A stretch of 64,000 nt of DNA, from positions 248,001 through 312,000 of the forward strand of contig NZ_JAIVLH010000002.1 of the NCBI RefSeq assembly GCF_020524345.1, given 5' to 3'. This DNA comes from Metabacillus niabensis (GTDB lineage Bacteria > Bacillota > Bacilli > Bacillales > Bacillaceae). Numbering within the stretch: the first letter of the stretch is position 1; each line of letters begins with the position of its first letter. Made by a program: the position numbers and the translations under genes. Under the pieces are notes generated by a model, which made no database searches, was not told the DNA's origin, and worked only from the letters and a program-made list of their open reading frames with translations. Of the stretch, positions 26,535-36,892 are shown in pieces.

Positions 26535-27464
26535 ATGACTGTATTAGAGGTGAAGAATTTAAAAAAGTCTTTTGGATCGATACATGCAGTACAGGATATT
26601 AATTTTTCAGTGAAAGCAGGAGAAATATTCACCATTATTGGCCCTAATGGAGCTGGAAAGACAACAACCCTGGAAATGATTGAAGGATTAGTACCTCCAG
26701 ATGCTGGAGAAATAAGCTTCGGTGACTTATCTTGGAATAAGAATAGTCATGAGATAAAGAAGAAAATCGGAGTACAACCTCAATCAAGTGCCATGTTTGA
26801 TTTATTAACCCCTGAAGAAAACGTTAATCTTTTTGCAAGCTTTTATGACAAAGCTCGTTCTACTGATGAAATTCTCGAACTAATCAATCTAACAGACCAC
26901 AGAAAAAATTATGTAAAGAAGTTATCTGGTGGCCAACGGCAGCGGCTTGCAATAGGTCTTGCGATGATTAGTGATCCTGATATCATCTTCCTTGATGAAC
27001 CAACAACCGGTTTAGATCCACAGGCAAGGCGCAACATTTGGGATATCATCTTACAGCTCAAAGAGTTAGGGAAAACAACGATATTAACCACTCATTATAT
27101 GGAAGAAGCAGAAAAACTAAGTGACAGAGTTTGTATCGTTGACCAAGGGAAAGTTGTAACATTGGATACCCCCTCTGCACTAATAGAACAATTAACGAAA
27201 GAAAGAGAAGTTCGTCTTTCATTCGTTGATGGTCCGGAAGCGGCAGAGGCAGCTAATTCATTTGCAAAAACTTTCCAATCTGTAACTCGAACAGAGCGTG
27301 AAGGTCCATCATTAAAATTGTGGACAAAAGCTCCGGAGAATACGTTATTTGATTTATTTGGATTTACGAAGGAAAAAAGTTACCAGGTAGAACAAGTGTC
27401 CATTCGTGAAATGAGCTTAGAGGATGTATTTATTGCCTTTACAGGGAAGGAATGGAGGGATTAA
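26535..27464 (+). CDS. ABC-2 type exporter, ATP-binding protein
   Basis: A 309-residue ABC ATPase of the drug/bacteriocin exporter class (CcmA/DrrA-like): Walker A GPNGAGKTT, signature LSGGQRQR, Walker B IIFLDEPTTGLD, switch His in TTHYMEE, and a C-terminal regulatory extension (about residues 225-309) as in DrrA. AAGGAGGAG precedes the ATG at 26535; the frame extends 12 codons further upstream without support. One base separates its stop from the permease start, so the two form an exporter operon. The substrate is not predictable. Confidence 0.93.
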   Translation: MTVLEVKNLKKSFGSIHAVQDINFSVKAGEIFTIIGPNGAGKTTTLEMIEGLVPPDAGEISFGDLSWNKNSHEIKKKIGVQPQSSAMFDLLTPEENVNLFASFYDKARSTDEILELINLTDHRKNYVKKLSGGQRQRLAIGLAMISDPDIIFLDEPTTGLDPQARRNIWDIILQLKELGKTTILTTHYMEEAEKLSDRVCIVDQGKVVTLDTPSALIEQLTKEREVRLSFVDGPEAAEAANSFAKTFQSVTRTEREGPSLKLWTKAPENTLFDLFGFTKEKSYQVEQVSIREMSLEDVFIAFTGKEWRD

Positions 27465-27465
27465 C

Positions 27466-28578
27466 TTGAATCAGTTTAAGCAAATGTTTATGGTTCAGCT
27501 CAAATTAACATTTCGTGAGAAGCAGTCATGGTTTTGGGGTATCTTTTTTCCTATTATCTTAATGGTTATTTTTATGTCCATTTTTAGCGGGCGAAATGAC
27601 AATGAATTCTCTGCTAATGTGGCAATCGTTAATGAAAGTTCGAATCCTTCTTCTACGATGTTGCTTGAGCAAATTAAACAAATTCCTATATTTGAATTCG
27701 AGAATGAAGAACCTATTTCAAGAGTTGATGCTGAAAAATTGGTCAAAGAACAGGAAGTGGATGCTGCCATCGTTTTACCAGAATCTGTTGAGGCTTCTTC
27801 CCTCCAGTTGGTTGTCAACAAAGAAGATGAACAAGGGGTTACAGCACAAGCGCTCTCCGGAATGCTGAACCAATTTGTTCAACAAGCAAATCTAACTGCA
27901 GCAGGTGTAACACCAACTTATGAATTACAAATTGAATCAATCTCGTCAGGTAATGCGGAATTACAATATACCGATTTTCTCTTAACTGGAATGATTGCAC
28001 TTTCCATTGCTCAAGGCGGGATGTTTGGGATGGTCGGCTTAGTAGAAATGGGCCGAAAAGGCTTAATTAAAAGGCTACGGATGACTCCAGCAAATATGAA
28101 TTACTTTGGTTTAAGTGATATGATTATGCGTGTGCTATTTAGTATTGTTCAAATCGTGTTATTATCTTTAATTGGTGTGTTTATCTTCGGTGCCAACTTA
28201 TTTATCAATTTTCCAAGTCTTATAGTTGTATTTATACTAGGTACTCTTTCATTTACAGCAATTGGATATTTTGTTTCCTCTTTTAGTAAAACGACTGAAG
28301 CGTATATGGGTGTAGCTAATATTTTGAATTTTCTCATGATGTTTCTAAGCGGTGTATTTTTTCCGATAGAAACGATGCCGGAATGGATTCAACCGATATC
28401 TAATGTTCTTCCTCTTACTTATTTTGTTGAAGGTTTAAGGGAAAGTATGGTGTATGAAACAAGCGTCCTTTCTGCCAATCTATGGATGGGTATTGGGATT
28501 ATCGTCTTGTGGGGTGTATGTACATTTGTATTGGGTTCATTCTTATATAAAAGAAAATCAATTGTGGCTGTTAGATAA
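27466..28578 (+). CDS. ABC-2 type exporter, permease protein
   Basis: A 370-residue membrane protein of the ABC2_membrane_3 type: one N-terminal helix (about residues 21-40), a large extracellular domain (about 45-165) and five further helices from about residue 170 on. MMFLSGVFFPIETMPEWIQP and LPLTYFVEGLRE are typical of the family. The start is TTG at 27466 with GGAGGG before it, one base after the ATPase stop, indicating coupled translation. Partner of the ATPase in exporting a lipid, peptide or drug. Confidence 0.92.
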   Translation: MNQFKQMFMVQLKLTFREKQSWFWGIFFPIILMVIFMSIFSGRNDNEFSANVAIVNESSNPSSTMLLEQIKQIPIFEFENEEPISRVDAEKLVKEQEVDAAIVLPESVEASSLQLVVNKEDEQGVTAQALSGMLNQFVQQANLTAAGVTPTYELQIESISSGNAELQYTDFLLTGMIALSIAQGGMFGMVGLVEMGRKGLIKRLRMTPANMNYFGLSDMIMRVLFSIVQIVLLSLIGVFIFGANLFINFPSLIVVFILGTLSFTAIGYFVSSFSKTTEAYMGVANILNFLMMFLSGVFFPIETMPEWIQPISNVLPLTYFVEGLRESMVYETSVLSANLWMGIGIIVLWGVCTFVLGSFLYKRKSIVAVR

Positions 28579-28599
28579 TGATATTCATTCTTTTGATAA

Positions 28600-28628
28600 G
28601 AGATGCGTCTGGTGACACATCTCTTTTT
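28600..28628 (+). terminator. Terminator after the ABC exporter
   Basis: GAGATG-GTC and GAC-CATCTC arms around TGGT, followed by TTTTT. Confidence 0.8.
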
Positions 28629-28659
28629 ATTATTTATACATGATAGAGGTTGCACTAAA

Positions 28660-29337
28660 CTATAATGTGCATTGTTGAGGAATAGATATTTGCGGGCAAT
28701 TACCTTCTAATTCTGCTGACCGTGGTTGACATATATTTGCATTGATGCATAAAGTAACGTTTCTTTCAACCTGAAGACTATGACAAATTCTAATCGAAAC
28801 TTCCAATTGTTGAAATTGTTGATTTCCTTCTCCATCTAAACTACAGGAGTTACAAGAAAAACATTCAAAATCACTTATATCACATTTTATAGTAGTCCCC
28901 TCAGGTGCACATAGTAGGAATCTTTGTACAACTGAAAAGGACTGAGGAGAAGACGTACACGTGACACCACTAGCGTTGCTAATTTCGATTACATAGTGTC
29001 CGCTTATTAAAGTCATTACTTCTTGAAGAGTGGCAGCTTCTCCTGAAGGAAGAATAACATCAACGTTTCTCCGCCCACCGGGTTGTGTTATTTCTGTACA
29101 TATAATTGAACCAGGTAATAGAGGGTCAATTGGATTTCCTGCCGCATCCGTTGGTATGCATTCAGAAACTAATGGACCACCTTCTGTTTGTTCACTAATC
29201 TCTTCACATGAAAAATTTAATCTTTCCAGACCCGCTATCCCTCTATACGTTCTACTAGGTACGTCTATTTGTCCAACGATCCAATCATATACTTTTGATG
29301 TTGTCATACATATTGTTTCTTGATTTATCATCGGCAT
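28660..29337 (-). CDS. Cys-rich protein of unknown function, partner of the giant repeat protein
   Basis: A 225-residue protein with about 17 Cys, many clustered (CDISDFECFSCNSCS; VTLCINANICQPR). No signal peptide, membrane segment or anchor is visible. N-terminal TTSKVYDWIVGQIDVP and the Cys-x-PR segment recall uncharacterised Bacillus proteins that I suspect belong to the spore surface, but I cannot name a family. The ATG at 29337 has GAAAGG about 11 bases upstream; TTG 29349 is an alternative. It lies 130 bases downstream of the 2414-residue repeat protein, with a hairpin between. Disulfide-linked assembly on the spore is an inference only. Confidence 0.7.
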   Translation of the reverse strand: MPMINQETICMTTSKVYDWIVGQIDVPSRTYRGIAGLERLNFSCEEISEQTEGGPLVSECIPTDAAGNPIDPLLPGSIICTEITQPGGRRNVDVILPSGEAATLQEVMTLISGHYVIEISNASGVTCTSSPQSFSVVQRFLLCAPEGTTIKCDISDFECFSCNSCSLDGEGNQQFQQLEVSIRICHSLQVERNVTLCINANICQPRSAELEGNCPQISIPQQCTL

Positions 29338-29412
29338 ATTTTTATACAACCTTTCAACTCTTTTCCTTTTTCTAAAAATTAGTCAGGCAATAAGACAATA
29401 TGAATTTTTAAT

Positions 29413-29445
29413 AATGGAGCACCGCATCTGCCACTGTGCTCCATT
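29413..29445 (-). terminator. Hairpin between giant repeat gene and Cys-rich gene
   Basis: Perfect ten-base arms AATGGAGCAC and GTGCTCCATT, then ATTAAAAATT on the minus strand, about 22 bases after the giant gene's stop. It may be partial, allowing some read-through to the Cys-rich gene. Confidence 0.65.
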
Positions 29446-29467
29446 AACATAAGCATCTAACTTTCTA

Positions 29468-32400
29468 TCAGCCTAAATATCTGCAAGGATCAAAGACTAC
29501 CTTTACTGTAAAGGAACATGAACTTATCACTCCTTCAGCATCTTCAGCTATACAAGTAACAGTTGTTGTACCAATAGGGAAAAATGAGCCGGAAGCCGGT
29601 GTACATGATGCTGTTACATTTGGACAATCTTCTCTTACTATAGACGCTGGAAAGTTCACAATTGCACCAGATACACCCGGATCATTCGATATCACGATAT
29701 TCGATGGACAAATAAGTGTTACAGTTCCAAGTTCAATATTTAACGTTATCTCTTCACCTGCTTCAAGCTCAACAGTTACTTCCCTTACAGGTTCTCCATC
29801 TATCGTAAATCTAACGGTAAAAGTCCCCCCAGGAAGACCGGTTAGAATATAAAAACCATCTACATCCGATAATGTGGAACGAATTGGAACACTCATGTTT
29901 TCAGGAAAAATTTGAACAAGAACACCAGTTAATGGTTCACCTGTACATCTGTCGGTAACTATGCCGCGAATTGTTGCAGGATTAGCTAGTAATAAGAAGG
30001 TAGCTGTAACTATTTCACCTCTTATAATAATGATGTCACGAATTTGTGCCTGATAACCAATTGCACGAACAACAATGACTGCTTCTCCTCCCGGAAGTCC
30101 TGTAATAAAATAATTCCCTTCTGCATCTGTTAATGTTACACCTAATAGTGTTCCTGTCGGTGAAAACACCTGTACAAGTGCTTCGCTAATCGGCGTTAAT
30201 GAACCTTCTTCTCTGACAGAACCACGAATCGAACCTGGATTAGGATCTAGTGCAATGTTTAAAACAAGAATCTCATTCGGAGATAATATAATTGATCTTG
30301 TTTCTGTCACATATCCTTCTGCTGAAAAAATAACATCATAAGTTCCTGGAGGGAGGCTAGGTAGAATATACATACCGTTTTGATCTGTTTCTGTTGATGC
30401 AATGATGACACCACTGCCATTAAGAACGGTAATGATACCTGCCCTTTCAATTGGCAATCCTGTTACTGCATCTGTGACCTGCCCTCTTATTACTGACGGA
30501 TTAGCTTCAAGATCTACATCTAAAACCCTGCTTTCCCCCGGCTCTAAAAAGATTCTAAATACCTCACTTGAATAATTTTCAGCAGTAAAGACTACCCGAT
30601 ATTCACGTGGTTCCAGCCCTGTAATAAAGTAATCCCCATTTCCATCAGTAAAGACCGAACCAATTGGAATTTCTGTTCCAATACGGAAAACTTGAACTAA
30701 GGCATCTTGAATTGTTTGGCCACTTGCAGCATCACGTACTGTTCCGCTCATAATTGCGAATTCTTGACTAAGTGCAAAGTCAAGAGTTTCAACTTCTCCT
30801 TGTGACAAAGTGATCACATTTATCATATTGCCAAACCCTTCAGCACTTGCAATAACGGAATAGCTTCCAGGTGATAAGCCGGTGATTGTATATTGACCAG
30901 CTTCAGTTGTTAATGAACTTTTTATCAATGTACCATTTAGATCAAATACTCTAACTAGAGCTCCTGGTATCCCGATTCCTGTTTGTACATTAGTTACAGT
31001 ACCGACCAGTGTTGCCGGATTTGGCTGTAAGGTAGCATTAACTGTTTCTACTTCATTTGGTGTTAATATTACAGGTATAACTGTACTTCCATAATTAGGA
31101 GCTGTAAAAACAACATTGTAAGTTCCCAGTGGTAAATTACCTATCAAATAAGTTCCGTCGTCACCTGTTACAATGCTTTCAATGATAATGTCTGTATTTG
31201 GTACGACAACTGAAACTAATGCACCTACTATAGGATCTCCTGATAATGAGTCGACGACTAGACCTTGAATGGTGGCTGGGAAAGGAGTGAGCGCAAAGTT
31301 CAGCAATACGGCATCGTTTGGTGTGAGAAATATTGTACTGCTACTGATTGCATAGTCTCTCATTTGAGCCGTTACATCAAATGATCCTTGCGGAAGTCCT
31401 TCAATCAGATAATTTCCATCTTGATCTGTTAGAACTCTTCTAAGGAGAATATCAGTTCCGCTAACTCGGACTTCGATAATCACGCCTGTTAATGGTGATT
31501 GAGTTTCAGAATCAATAACTGTTCCGAAAAGCGTGGCAGGGTTTCCTTGTAATGCAATATTTAATACTGAAGTTGTATTTGCTATAATCGGAGTTTGATT
31601 GATTTGTGACTGATAATTTGGATTAATTGCAGCGACAGTATATATTCCTTCGGGAAGGCTAGTGAGTAAATAAAAACCATTTACATCCGTTTGTAGACTT
31701 CTAACAATAATTCCTTGATCATTTATGATTCTGACGAGGGTATCTGGTAAAGGGGTTAATGTTTCAGCATCTCTTACGATGCCTTGAAGAGCCCCCGGGT
31801 CTCTTGTTAGCAAAATTTCTGTTGTAGTGGTACTATCGCTAATGACATTAACAGAGACATTATTCGTACCATAATCCTCTGCACTGGCAACTAATACGTA
31901 CGTTTTTGGAGATAATGTTGTCGTTTGAAAGAAGCCATTAGCATCAGTAATGGTTGAAAATACGATCGGACCAGTACCAGAAAATTCCCTGACAATAATA
32001 CTTGCTCCAGCTATAGGAGCATTATTCACCATATCCCTTACAGATCCTTGGATAATTCCCGGGTTAGGAAATAATGCAAAACTAAGTGTATTTGTTTCAT
32101 TTGAATTGATAATGGCACCCGCAGTTTCCGGTCCAAAATTAGGTGCATTTGCAACTACTGTATATACACCTGGTGTAATACCGGAAAACATATACTCACC
32201 AAATTGGTTAGAAACCGTTGTTTGAACCAAAACATTTGTAAAGTCATAAAGCTGAATGGCAGCATTCGGAATTGAGTCCCCATTTGCTATATTTGTAATA
32301 AATCCTTGTATATTTCCAGGGTCAGAGGTTAGTGACAATTGAGCGAAGAGTATACCTCCGGGATTACCTATGACAGATATTGTATCCGTACCAAAATTAA

Positions 32401-35400
32401 GTGCAGTAGCAGATATATTCAACACACCTGGTGGTAAGGAAGTAAAAGTGATCGTACCATTTTGATCTGTTACTCCAGAAGTGATTGTGATATTTGTTGA
32501 ATTTCTTACTGTTACAGTAGCTCCAGCGATTGGGTTTGCCGTGTTAGTAGTAATGACTTGCACAGATAAAGTGACCGGATTTGGAGTTAATATATTTGTA
32601 ACAATTACACTTTGATTTGATTCCACTGTTGCTGAAATGGTTGAGGAACCATAATTCGGGGCACTAACTGTTACAATATACGTCCCTGGTGTTAGGAAAG
32701 GTACAGTATACGTGCCATCAGAATTTGCTAACAACGTCACAACAACAATCTGATTTTCATTTAAAACAGACACTCGAATTTCTGCTCCTGTAACCGGGTC
32801 TCCATTTGTGTCTATGACATTTCCGTTAATCACACCGGGATTTGGCACAAGACCTATATCAGCTGTTACGGTCCTATCACTTATGACAATGGCTCCGATT
32901 TGATTTGTACCGAAGTTTGGTTTTGATGCAGTAACAATATAGCTTCCAGGAGCAAGATCAGAAACAGTGTAATTGCCAAAAAATGAAGTTGTGGTTACTG
33001 AGACAGGAACTTGTGATGAGCCATCTAAAATGGAAACGACTGCTCCTTCAATACGAGTTCCTGTGTTTTGATTTGTGATTTGTCCATTAATGGAACCCGG
33101 ATTTGCAACCAATACGGCATCAATACCTGTTAAAACTTCACCGGGGCTAACGTTTATTCCAACAGTTACTTGACCATAACCCGGTGCAGTAACAACAATC
33201 GTAAAAGAACCGCTTGGTATATTACCAATTGTATAATTCCCTTCTGAACTCGTAAAACCAGTTGCAATAAGTATCCCATTAAGATCAAAAACTTGAACAG
33301 CTGCATTTGTAATTGGGTTACCTAAATTGTCTGTTATACTACCAGAAACAGATCCAGGATTCGGGGTCATTGTAATAGAAACATTTGTCGTTTGATTTGC
33401 GGAAACACTTGCACCTACTGGAGTTGCAGAATAGTTTGGTGCTGAGGCGATGACAGTATAAATGCCCGGGGTAAGATTTTGAAACGAAAAGCTTCCATCA
33501 GTGCCTACCAAAACTGAATCAATAAGCAAATTAGTAACATCTAGCAGTTGAACAAGCGTATTTGAAATGATTGGTGCTACTGTCCCCGTAATCGATCCCG
33601 GATTAGCAACAAGTGCAATTTCGACAGGCGTTACTTGACCAGAGTTTACAAAAGTCCCTATAATTCCGTTTTGAAAATTTTGGGCAATGACATTTAAAGT
33701 GTACTGATCTGGTGCTAATCCATTTACTGTAAAGCCTCCACCCTGATCAGTTAAAACAGTTGTGACCAAAGCTCCTACACTGTTTATTACATTAACAGTA
33801 GCACCAATTATTGGACTTCCTCCAACACTATTAAAAACAAACCCGGTAATTTGACCTGGATTGGGTACCAGTGCTACATTACCTGATGCTGTTTGATTCG
33901 ATAAAACTTGAATGGTTGCTGCATTTGATTGGAAGTTTTCTGCAGAAACAACAATCGTATAGATTCCCGGAGCTAATTGGTTGAAAACATATTGTCCATT
34001 ACTATCGGTCAAAACTGTTGCAACAATTGCACCACTTCCATCTAATATTCTTACTTGAACATTTGCACTATTTATGGGAACTCCCGTCTGTGCGTTTGTA
34101 ATTTGACCAGAGATTGAGCCGGGATCTGGCAGTAATGTAAAATTAAGCGTTGAAGTAACATTTGAGGTAATGGTTGTTCCCAAAGTTGAAGATTGAAGAT
34201 TTGGTGCTGTGACGACGACTGAATAGTTTTCAGGAGCTAACCCCTGTACAAAATAATTTCCATTTGAGTCTGTAACCGTTGTAGCGATAATGATTCCGGA
34301 TCCAGTACTTAATTGGACACTTATATTTGCTCCCGCCACTGGGTTATTATTACTATCAATTACTATCCCTGTTAAATTACCAGGATTTTCATTTAAAATT
34401 GCGTCCAAAGTGGTTGTTTGGCCATTTATAATTGTTGCAGCAGCAGTAAAGGTAGAATAACCTTCTGTACTAATAACAACAGAATAATTAGTATCAGGTG
34501 CCAAGCCGGTGATCATATAATTTCCGTTTGCATCAGTTAAAGCCGTTTGAATAAGGACATTATTTTGAAATACTGAAACGGATGCTCCGCTAAGAGGATT
34601 CCCTTGAGGATTTTGTATATTTCCCATTAAAGCTCCTGCCATCCTAGATAAAGCTGCATTTACAATAGATGTACTATTGGCTGTCACGATCGCACCTAAA
34701 GTTTCATTTGAATATCCATCTGCTGTAAAAATAAGTGTATACGATCCAGGTAATAATTGATCAGTTGTATATTGTCCATTCACGTTCGTAACAGCAGTTA
34801 AAACAACAATATTTTGAGCATTAACAACCTGTATATTCACATTCGGAATGAGGGCAAGTGAACCACTGTCGTTAACCGTTCCCTGAATTGCCCCGGGACC
34901 CTGTTGTAAAAACAGGTTTGTTGTCGTAGTATTTCCAGCAGTTACTGTTGAAGATACTAAAGAAGAAGCATAGTTTGTGGCTGAAGCCCTTACTAGGTAA
35001 GTTCCAGGTGAAAGGTTGGTAAACGAATAGACTCCTGCCCCATTTGACGAAGTTGAATTAATAAATATGCCTTCCAGTGTTAATAATTCAATAACTGCAT
35101 TTGGAATAACCGTATTAGTTATGGCATCCCTTATTTCTCCTGTGATAGCCCCAGGGTTTGCGATTAGTACAAAATTGACTGTATAATTTTGATTTGGTTG
35201 AACCGTTATAGACTGAACTTGCGACTGAAATCCTGATGCTAAAACGGAGACATTATAAAGTCCGGGCGACACAAAAGGAAACGTGTAATTCCCTGCAACA
35301 TTGGTTGTCGTAGAAGCAATGACGATACCTTCCTGGTTTGTTAATGAAACAGTTGCACTATTAATCGGTCCTCCGTTTGATACATTCCCTGATATCGTAC

Positions 35401-36712
35401 TCGGTAATGGAGTCAAAGGTATATTTGCGGTGGTCGATATTCCACTAGATGCTATAACTGCTACAGAATTTGTCGCATAATTTGCCCTTAAGGCTTGAAC
35501 AGTATAATTTCCTGGCGAAACATTTGTAAACGTATAAATCCCATTACTGTTTGAAAATGTAGTGGAAACAATTGTCATTCCCTGCAATAGGTTTACTGTT
35601 GCATTCGGTAAGACCAATCCAGTTGTTTGATCAAAGATCGTTCCGTTAATGGATGCAGCTGCTTGTGCGGTAATAGTAACTAATGAAGTATTTGATTGAA
35701 TTCTGCCTCCTGTAAAACTATCAAAACCTGAAGCAATGACACGATTCAACTGTCTTATTCCGCTGGCTGTATAGAGACCGTTTAGTGTAAATGTTAATGT
35801 TGCAGTTCCACCAGGTGCCAGATTTCCAACATTCCATGTTAACGTTTTTGTACTGCTATTATAGGCAGTTAATCCTTGTGACACCGTATTGACGATAAAT
35901 GAATTAATTAAATCCGGACCTAGCACATCATCTAAAAAGATTGTGGTTGCTTGTGACTTACCTGTATTTGTGACAGTTACAGTCCCCGTCCATGTTGCTT
36001 GCTGACCAATTAAAACTGTGTTTGGACCAGATGTTAACGTCTTATTTACTGTAAGCTCTGCTCGTACATCAACTTGATCTGGTGACACTGGATTACTAAT
36101 GGTATTGGTAAATGAAAACCCTTCAGCTGATCGCAATGAATCCTTATTGTAATTATTTATGTTCGCAGAAGTGAAAAAAACTGCCCGTAATAATGAAGTT
36201 TCATTTATCCCAAGAAACGAAAAAAATGTTGAAGCTGGCAAAAACCAATCTAAAAAATAATCCTGATCTCCACCTATACTGGAATCAGCAAGAGTAACCC
36301 TCGCATAATCAAAGTTAGTAATCGCTTGAGAAAAGTTAGGATTACCTCCTCCTGTTCCTTCTGCAGGATCATTCCATGAGTTAACCTGCTTGACAGTGTT
36401 TTGTATTAGACTAACACGATTATTCAATCCGTCAACATTAAAAAGCCAGTCGTAAGTTCCAGGTACACCCTGTGTATTGATTAATACACCCCAGGCGAAA
36501 TTTCTAAAGCCTGTTAATTGAGCATTTCGAGGATCTCCATTTAATCTCAGCCGGAAATAAACATTTGTTCCATCGTAGGCGAAAAAGGCAGCTGGAAATG
36601 ATGAATTGCCAACAATGTCCGTTGATACCGGGCTTTCATCCCCCAATAAATCAAAAATAGGAGTTCCCCCAACCGTAATAGGTGTAAATTGTGAATTACT
36701 TGGAAAGGGCAC
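29468..36712 (-). CDS. Giant repeat protein: DUF11-like module, about 23 carboxypeptidase-regulatory-like repeats, HYR-like C-terminus
   Basis: A 2414-residue acidic, Asn/Thr/Ser-rich protein, starting at GTG with AAGGAGG 7 bases upstream. Residues 1-220 form a unique domain; about 225-345 are a DUF11-like beta-sandwich (VNKTLTSGPNTVLIGQQATW, VGNLAPGGTATLTFTL); about 353-2325 hold 23 tandem repeats of about 80-86 residues. Each repeat starts (N/D)PGxIxGxV, has a xxxGAxVxV strand, TDxxGxYxxxxLxPGxYxV and ends with NP, the CarboxypepD_reg/Cna-B-like fold. The last about 88 residues resemble an HYR domain with Cys (ICPSNIVISN, CIAEDAEGVISSCSFTV). There is no signal peptide, transmembrane segment or LPxTG. 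It looks like a long extended rod; a spore-surface filament is possible but unproven. Confidence 0.88.
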   Translation of the reverse strand: MPFPSNSQFTPITVGGTPIFDLLGDESPVSTDIVGNSSFPAAFFAYDGTNVYFRLRLNGDPRNAQLTGFRNFAWGVLINTQGVPGTYDWLFNVDGLNNRVSLIQNTVKQVNSWNDPAEGTGGGNPNFSQAITNFDYARVTLADSSIGGDQDYFLDWFLPASTFFSFLGINETSLLRAVFFTSANINNYNKDSLRSAEGFSFTNTISNPVSPDQVDVRAELTVNKTLTSGPNTVLIGQQATWTGTVTVTNTGKSQATTIFLDDVLGPDLINSFIVNTVSQGLTAYNSSTKTLTWNVGNLAPGGTATLTFTLNGLYTASGIRQLNRVIASGFDSFTGGRIQSNTSLVTITAQAAASINGTIFDQTTGLVLPNATVNLLQGMTIVSTTFSNSNGIYTFTNVSPGNYTVQALRANYATNSVAVIASSGISTTANIPLTPLPSTISGNVSNGGPINSATVSLTNQEGIVIASTTTNVAGNYTFPFVSPGLYNVSVLASGFQSQVQSITVQPNQNYTVNFVLIANPGAITGEIRDAITNTVIPNAVIELLTLEGIFINSTSSNGAGVYSFTNLSPGTYLVRASATNYASSLVSSTVTAGNTTTTNLFLQQGPGAIQGTVNDSGSLALIPNVNIQVVNAQNIVVLTAVTNVNGQYTTDQLLPGSYTLIFTADGYSNETLGAIVTANSTSIVNAALSRMAGALMGNIQNPQGNPLSGASVSVFQNNVLIQTALTDANGNYMITGLAPDTNYSVVISTEGYSTFTAAATIINGQTTTLDAILNENPGNLTGIVIDSNNNPVAGANISVQLSTGSGIIIATTVTDSNGNYFVQGLAPENYSVVVTAPNLQSSTLGTTITSNVTSTLNFTLLPDPGSISGQITNAQTGVPINSANVQVRILDGSGAIVATVLTDSNGQYVFNQLAPGIYTIVVSAENFQSNAATIQVLSNQTASGNVALVPNPGQITGFVFNSVGGSPIIGATVNVINSVGALVTTVLTDQGGGFTVNGLAPDQYTLNVIAQNFQNGIIGTFVNSGQVTPVEIALVANPGSITGTVAPIISNTLVQLLDVTNLLIDSVLVGTDGSFSFQNLTPGIYTVIASAPNYSATPVGASVSANQTTNVSITMTPNPGSVSGSITDNLGNPITNAAVQVFDLNGILIATGFTSSEGNYTIGNIPSGSFTIVVTAPGYGQVTVGINVSPGEVLTGIDAVLVANPGSINGQITNQNTGTRIEGAVVSILDGSSQVPVSVTTTSFFGNYTVSDLAPGSYIVTASKPNFGTNQIGAIVISDRTVTADIGLVPNPGVINGNVIDTNGDPVTGAEIRVSVLNENQIVVVTLLANSDGTYTVPFLTPGTYIVTVSAPNYGSSTISATVESNQSVIVTNILTPNPVTLSVQVITTNTANPIAGATVTVRNSTNITITSGVTDQNGTITFTSLPPGVLNISATALNFGTDTISVIGNPGGILFAQLSLTSDPGNIQGFITNIANGDSIPNAAIQLYDFTNVLVQTTVSNQFGEYMFSGITPGVYTVVANAPNFGPETAGAIINSNETNTLSFALFPNPGIIQGSVRDMVNNAPIAGASIIVREFSGTGPIVFSTITDANGFFQTTTLSPKTYVLVASAEDYGTNNVSVNVISDSTTTTEILLTRDPGALQGIVRDAETLTPLPDTLVRIINDQGIIVRSLQTDVNGFYLLTSLPEGIYTVAAINPNYQSQINQTPIIANTTSVLNIALQGNPATLFGTVIDSETQSPLTGVIIEVRVSGTDILLRRVLTDQDGNYLIEGLPQGSFDVTAQMRDYAISSSTIFLTPNDAVLLNFALTPFPATIQGLVVDSLSGDPIVGALVSVVVPNTDIIIESIVTGDDGTYLIGNLPLGTYNVVFTAPNYGSTVIPVILTPNEVETVNATLQPNPATLVGTVTNVQTGIGIPGALVRVFDLNGTLIKSSLTTEAGQYTITGLSPGSYSVIASAEGFGNMINVITLSQGEVETLDFALSQEFAIMSGTVRDAASGQTIQDALVQVFRIGTEIPIGSVFTDGNGDYFITGLEPREYRVVFTAENYSSEVFRIFLEPGESRVLDVDLEANPSVIRGQVTDAVTGLPIERAGIITVLNGSGVIIASTETDQNGMYILPSLPPGTYDVIFSAEGYVTETRSIILSPNEILVLNIALDPNPGSIRGSVREEGSLTPISEALVQVFSPTGTLLGVTLTDAEGNYFITGLPGGEAVIVVRAIGYQAQIRDIIIIRGEIVTATFLLLANPATIRGIVTDRCTGEPLTGVLVQIFPENMSVPIRSTLSDVDGFYILTGLPGGTFTVRFTIDGEPVREVTVELEAGEEITLNIELGTVTLICPSNIVISNDPGVSGAIVNFPASIVREDCPNVTASCTPASGSFFPIGTTTVTCIAEDAEGVISSCSFTVKVVFDPCRYLG

Positions 36713-36836
36713 AAGTAGTCCTCCTTATCAAAAAAGATATTCCTAACATCCTATTATGGTTATACCTAAACTGTATATGATAGATATCTAGTTATAGTAA
36801 AAAGATATACAATAAAGAGAATTTTCAACTATTATA

Positions 36837-36868
36837 AAAAGCCCTACAGTTTTGAAGAGAGGGCTTTT
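36837..36868 (-). terminator. Terminator after the aminotransferase gene
   Basis: AAAAGCCCT/AGGGCTTTT arms, 24 bases after the stop of the class III aminotransferase, T-run on the minus strand. Confidence 0.8.
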
Positions 36869-36892
36869 ATGTTGCTAAATGTTTAATAATAG

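Noticed and set aside
31950-32225. Plus-strand 91-codon frame inside the giant gene
   Set aside because: Shadow of the minus-strand repeat coding sequence; no ribosome binding site.
29468-36712. Tandem DNA repeats or CRISPR-like array
   Set aside because: The periodicity is at protein level (about 240-258 bases per unit) with strongly diverged DNA; no identical repeats or spacers.
36713-36836. SigE/SigK promoter for the giant repeat gene
   Set aside because: CATATACA and CATAATAGG resemble mother-cell -10 elements, but no matching -35 at proper spacing is convincing, so it is not listed as a feature.
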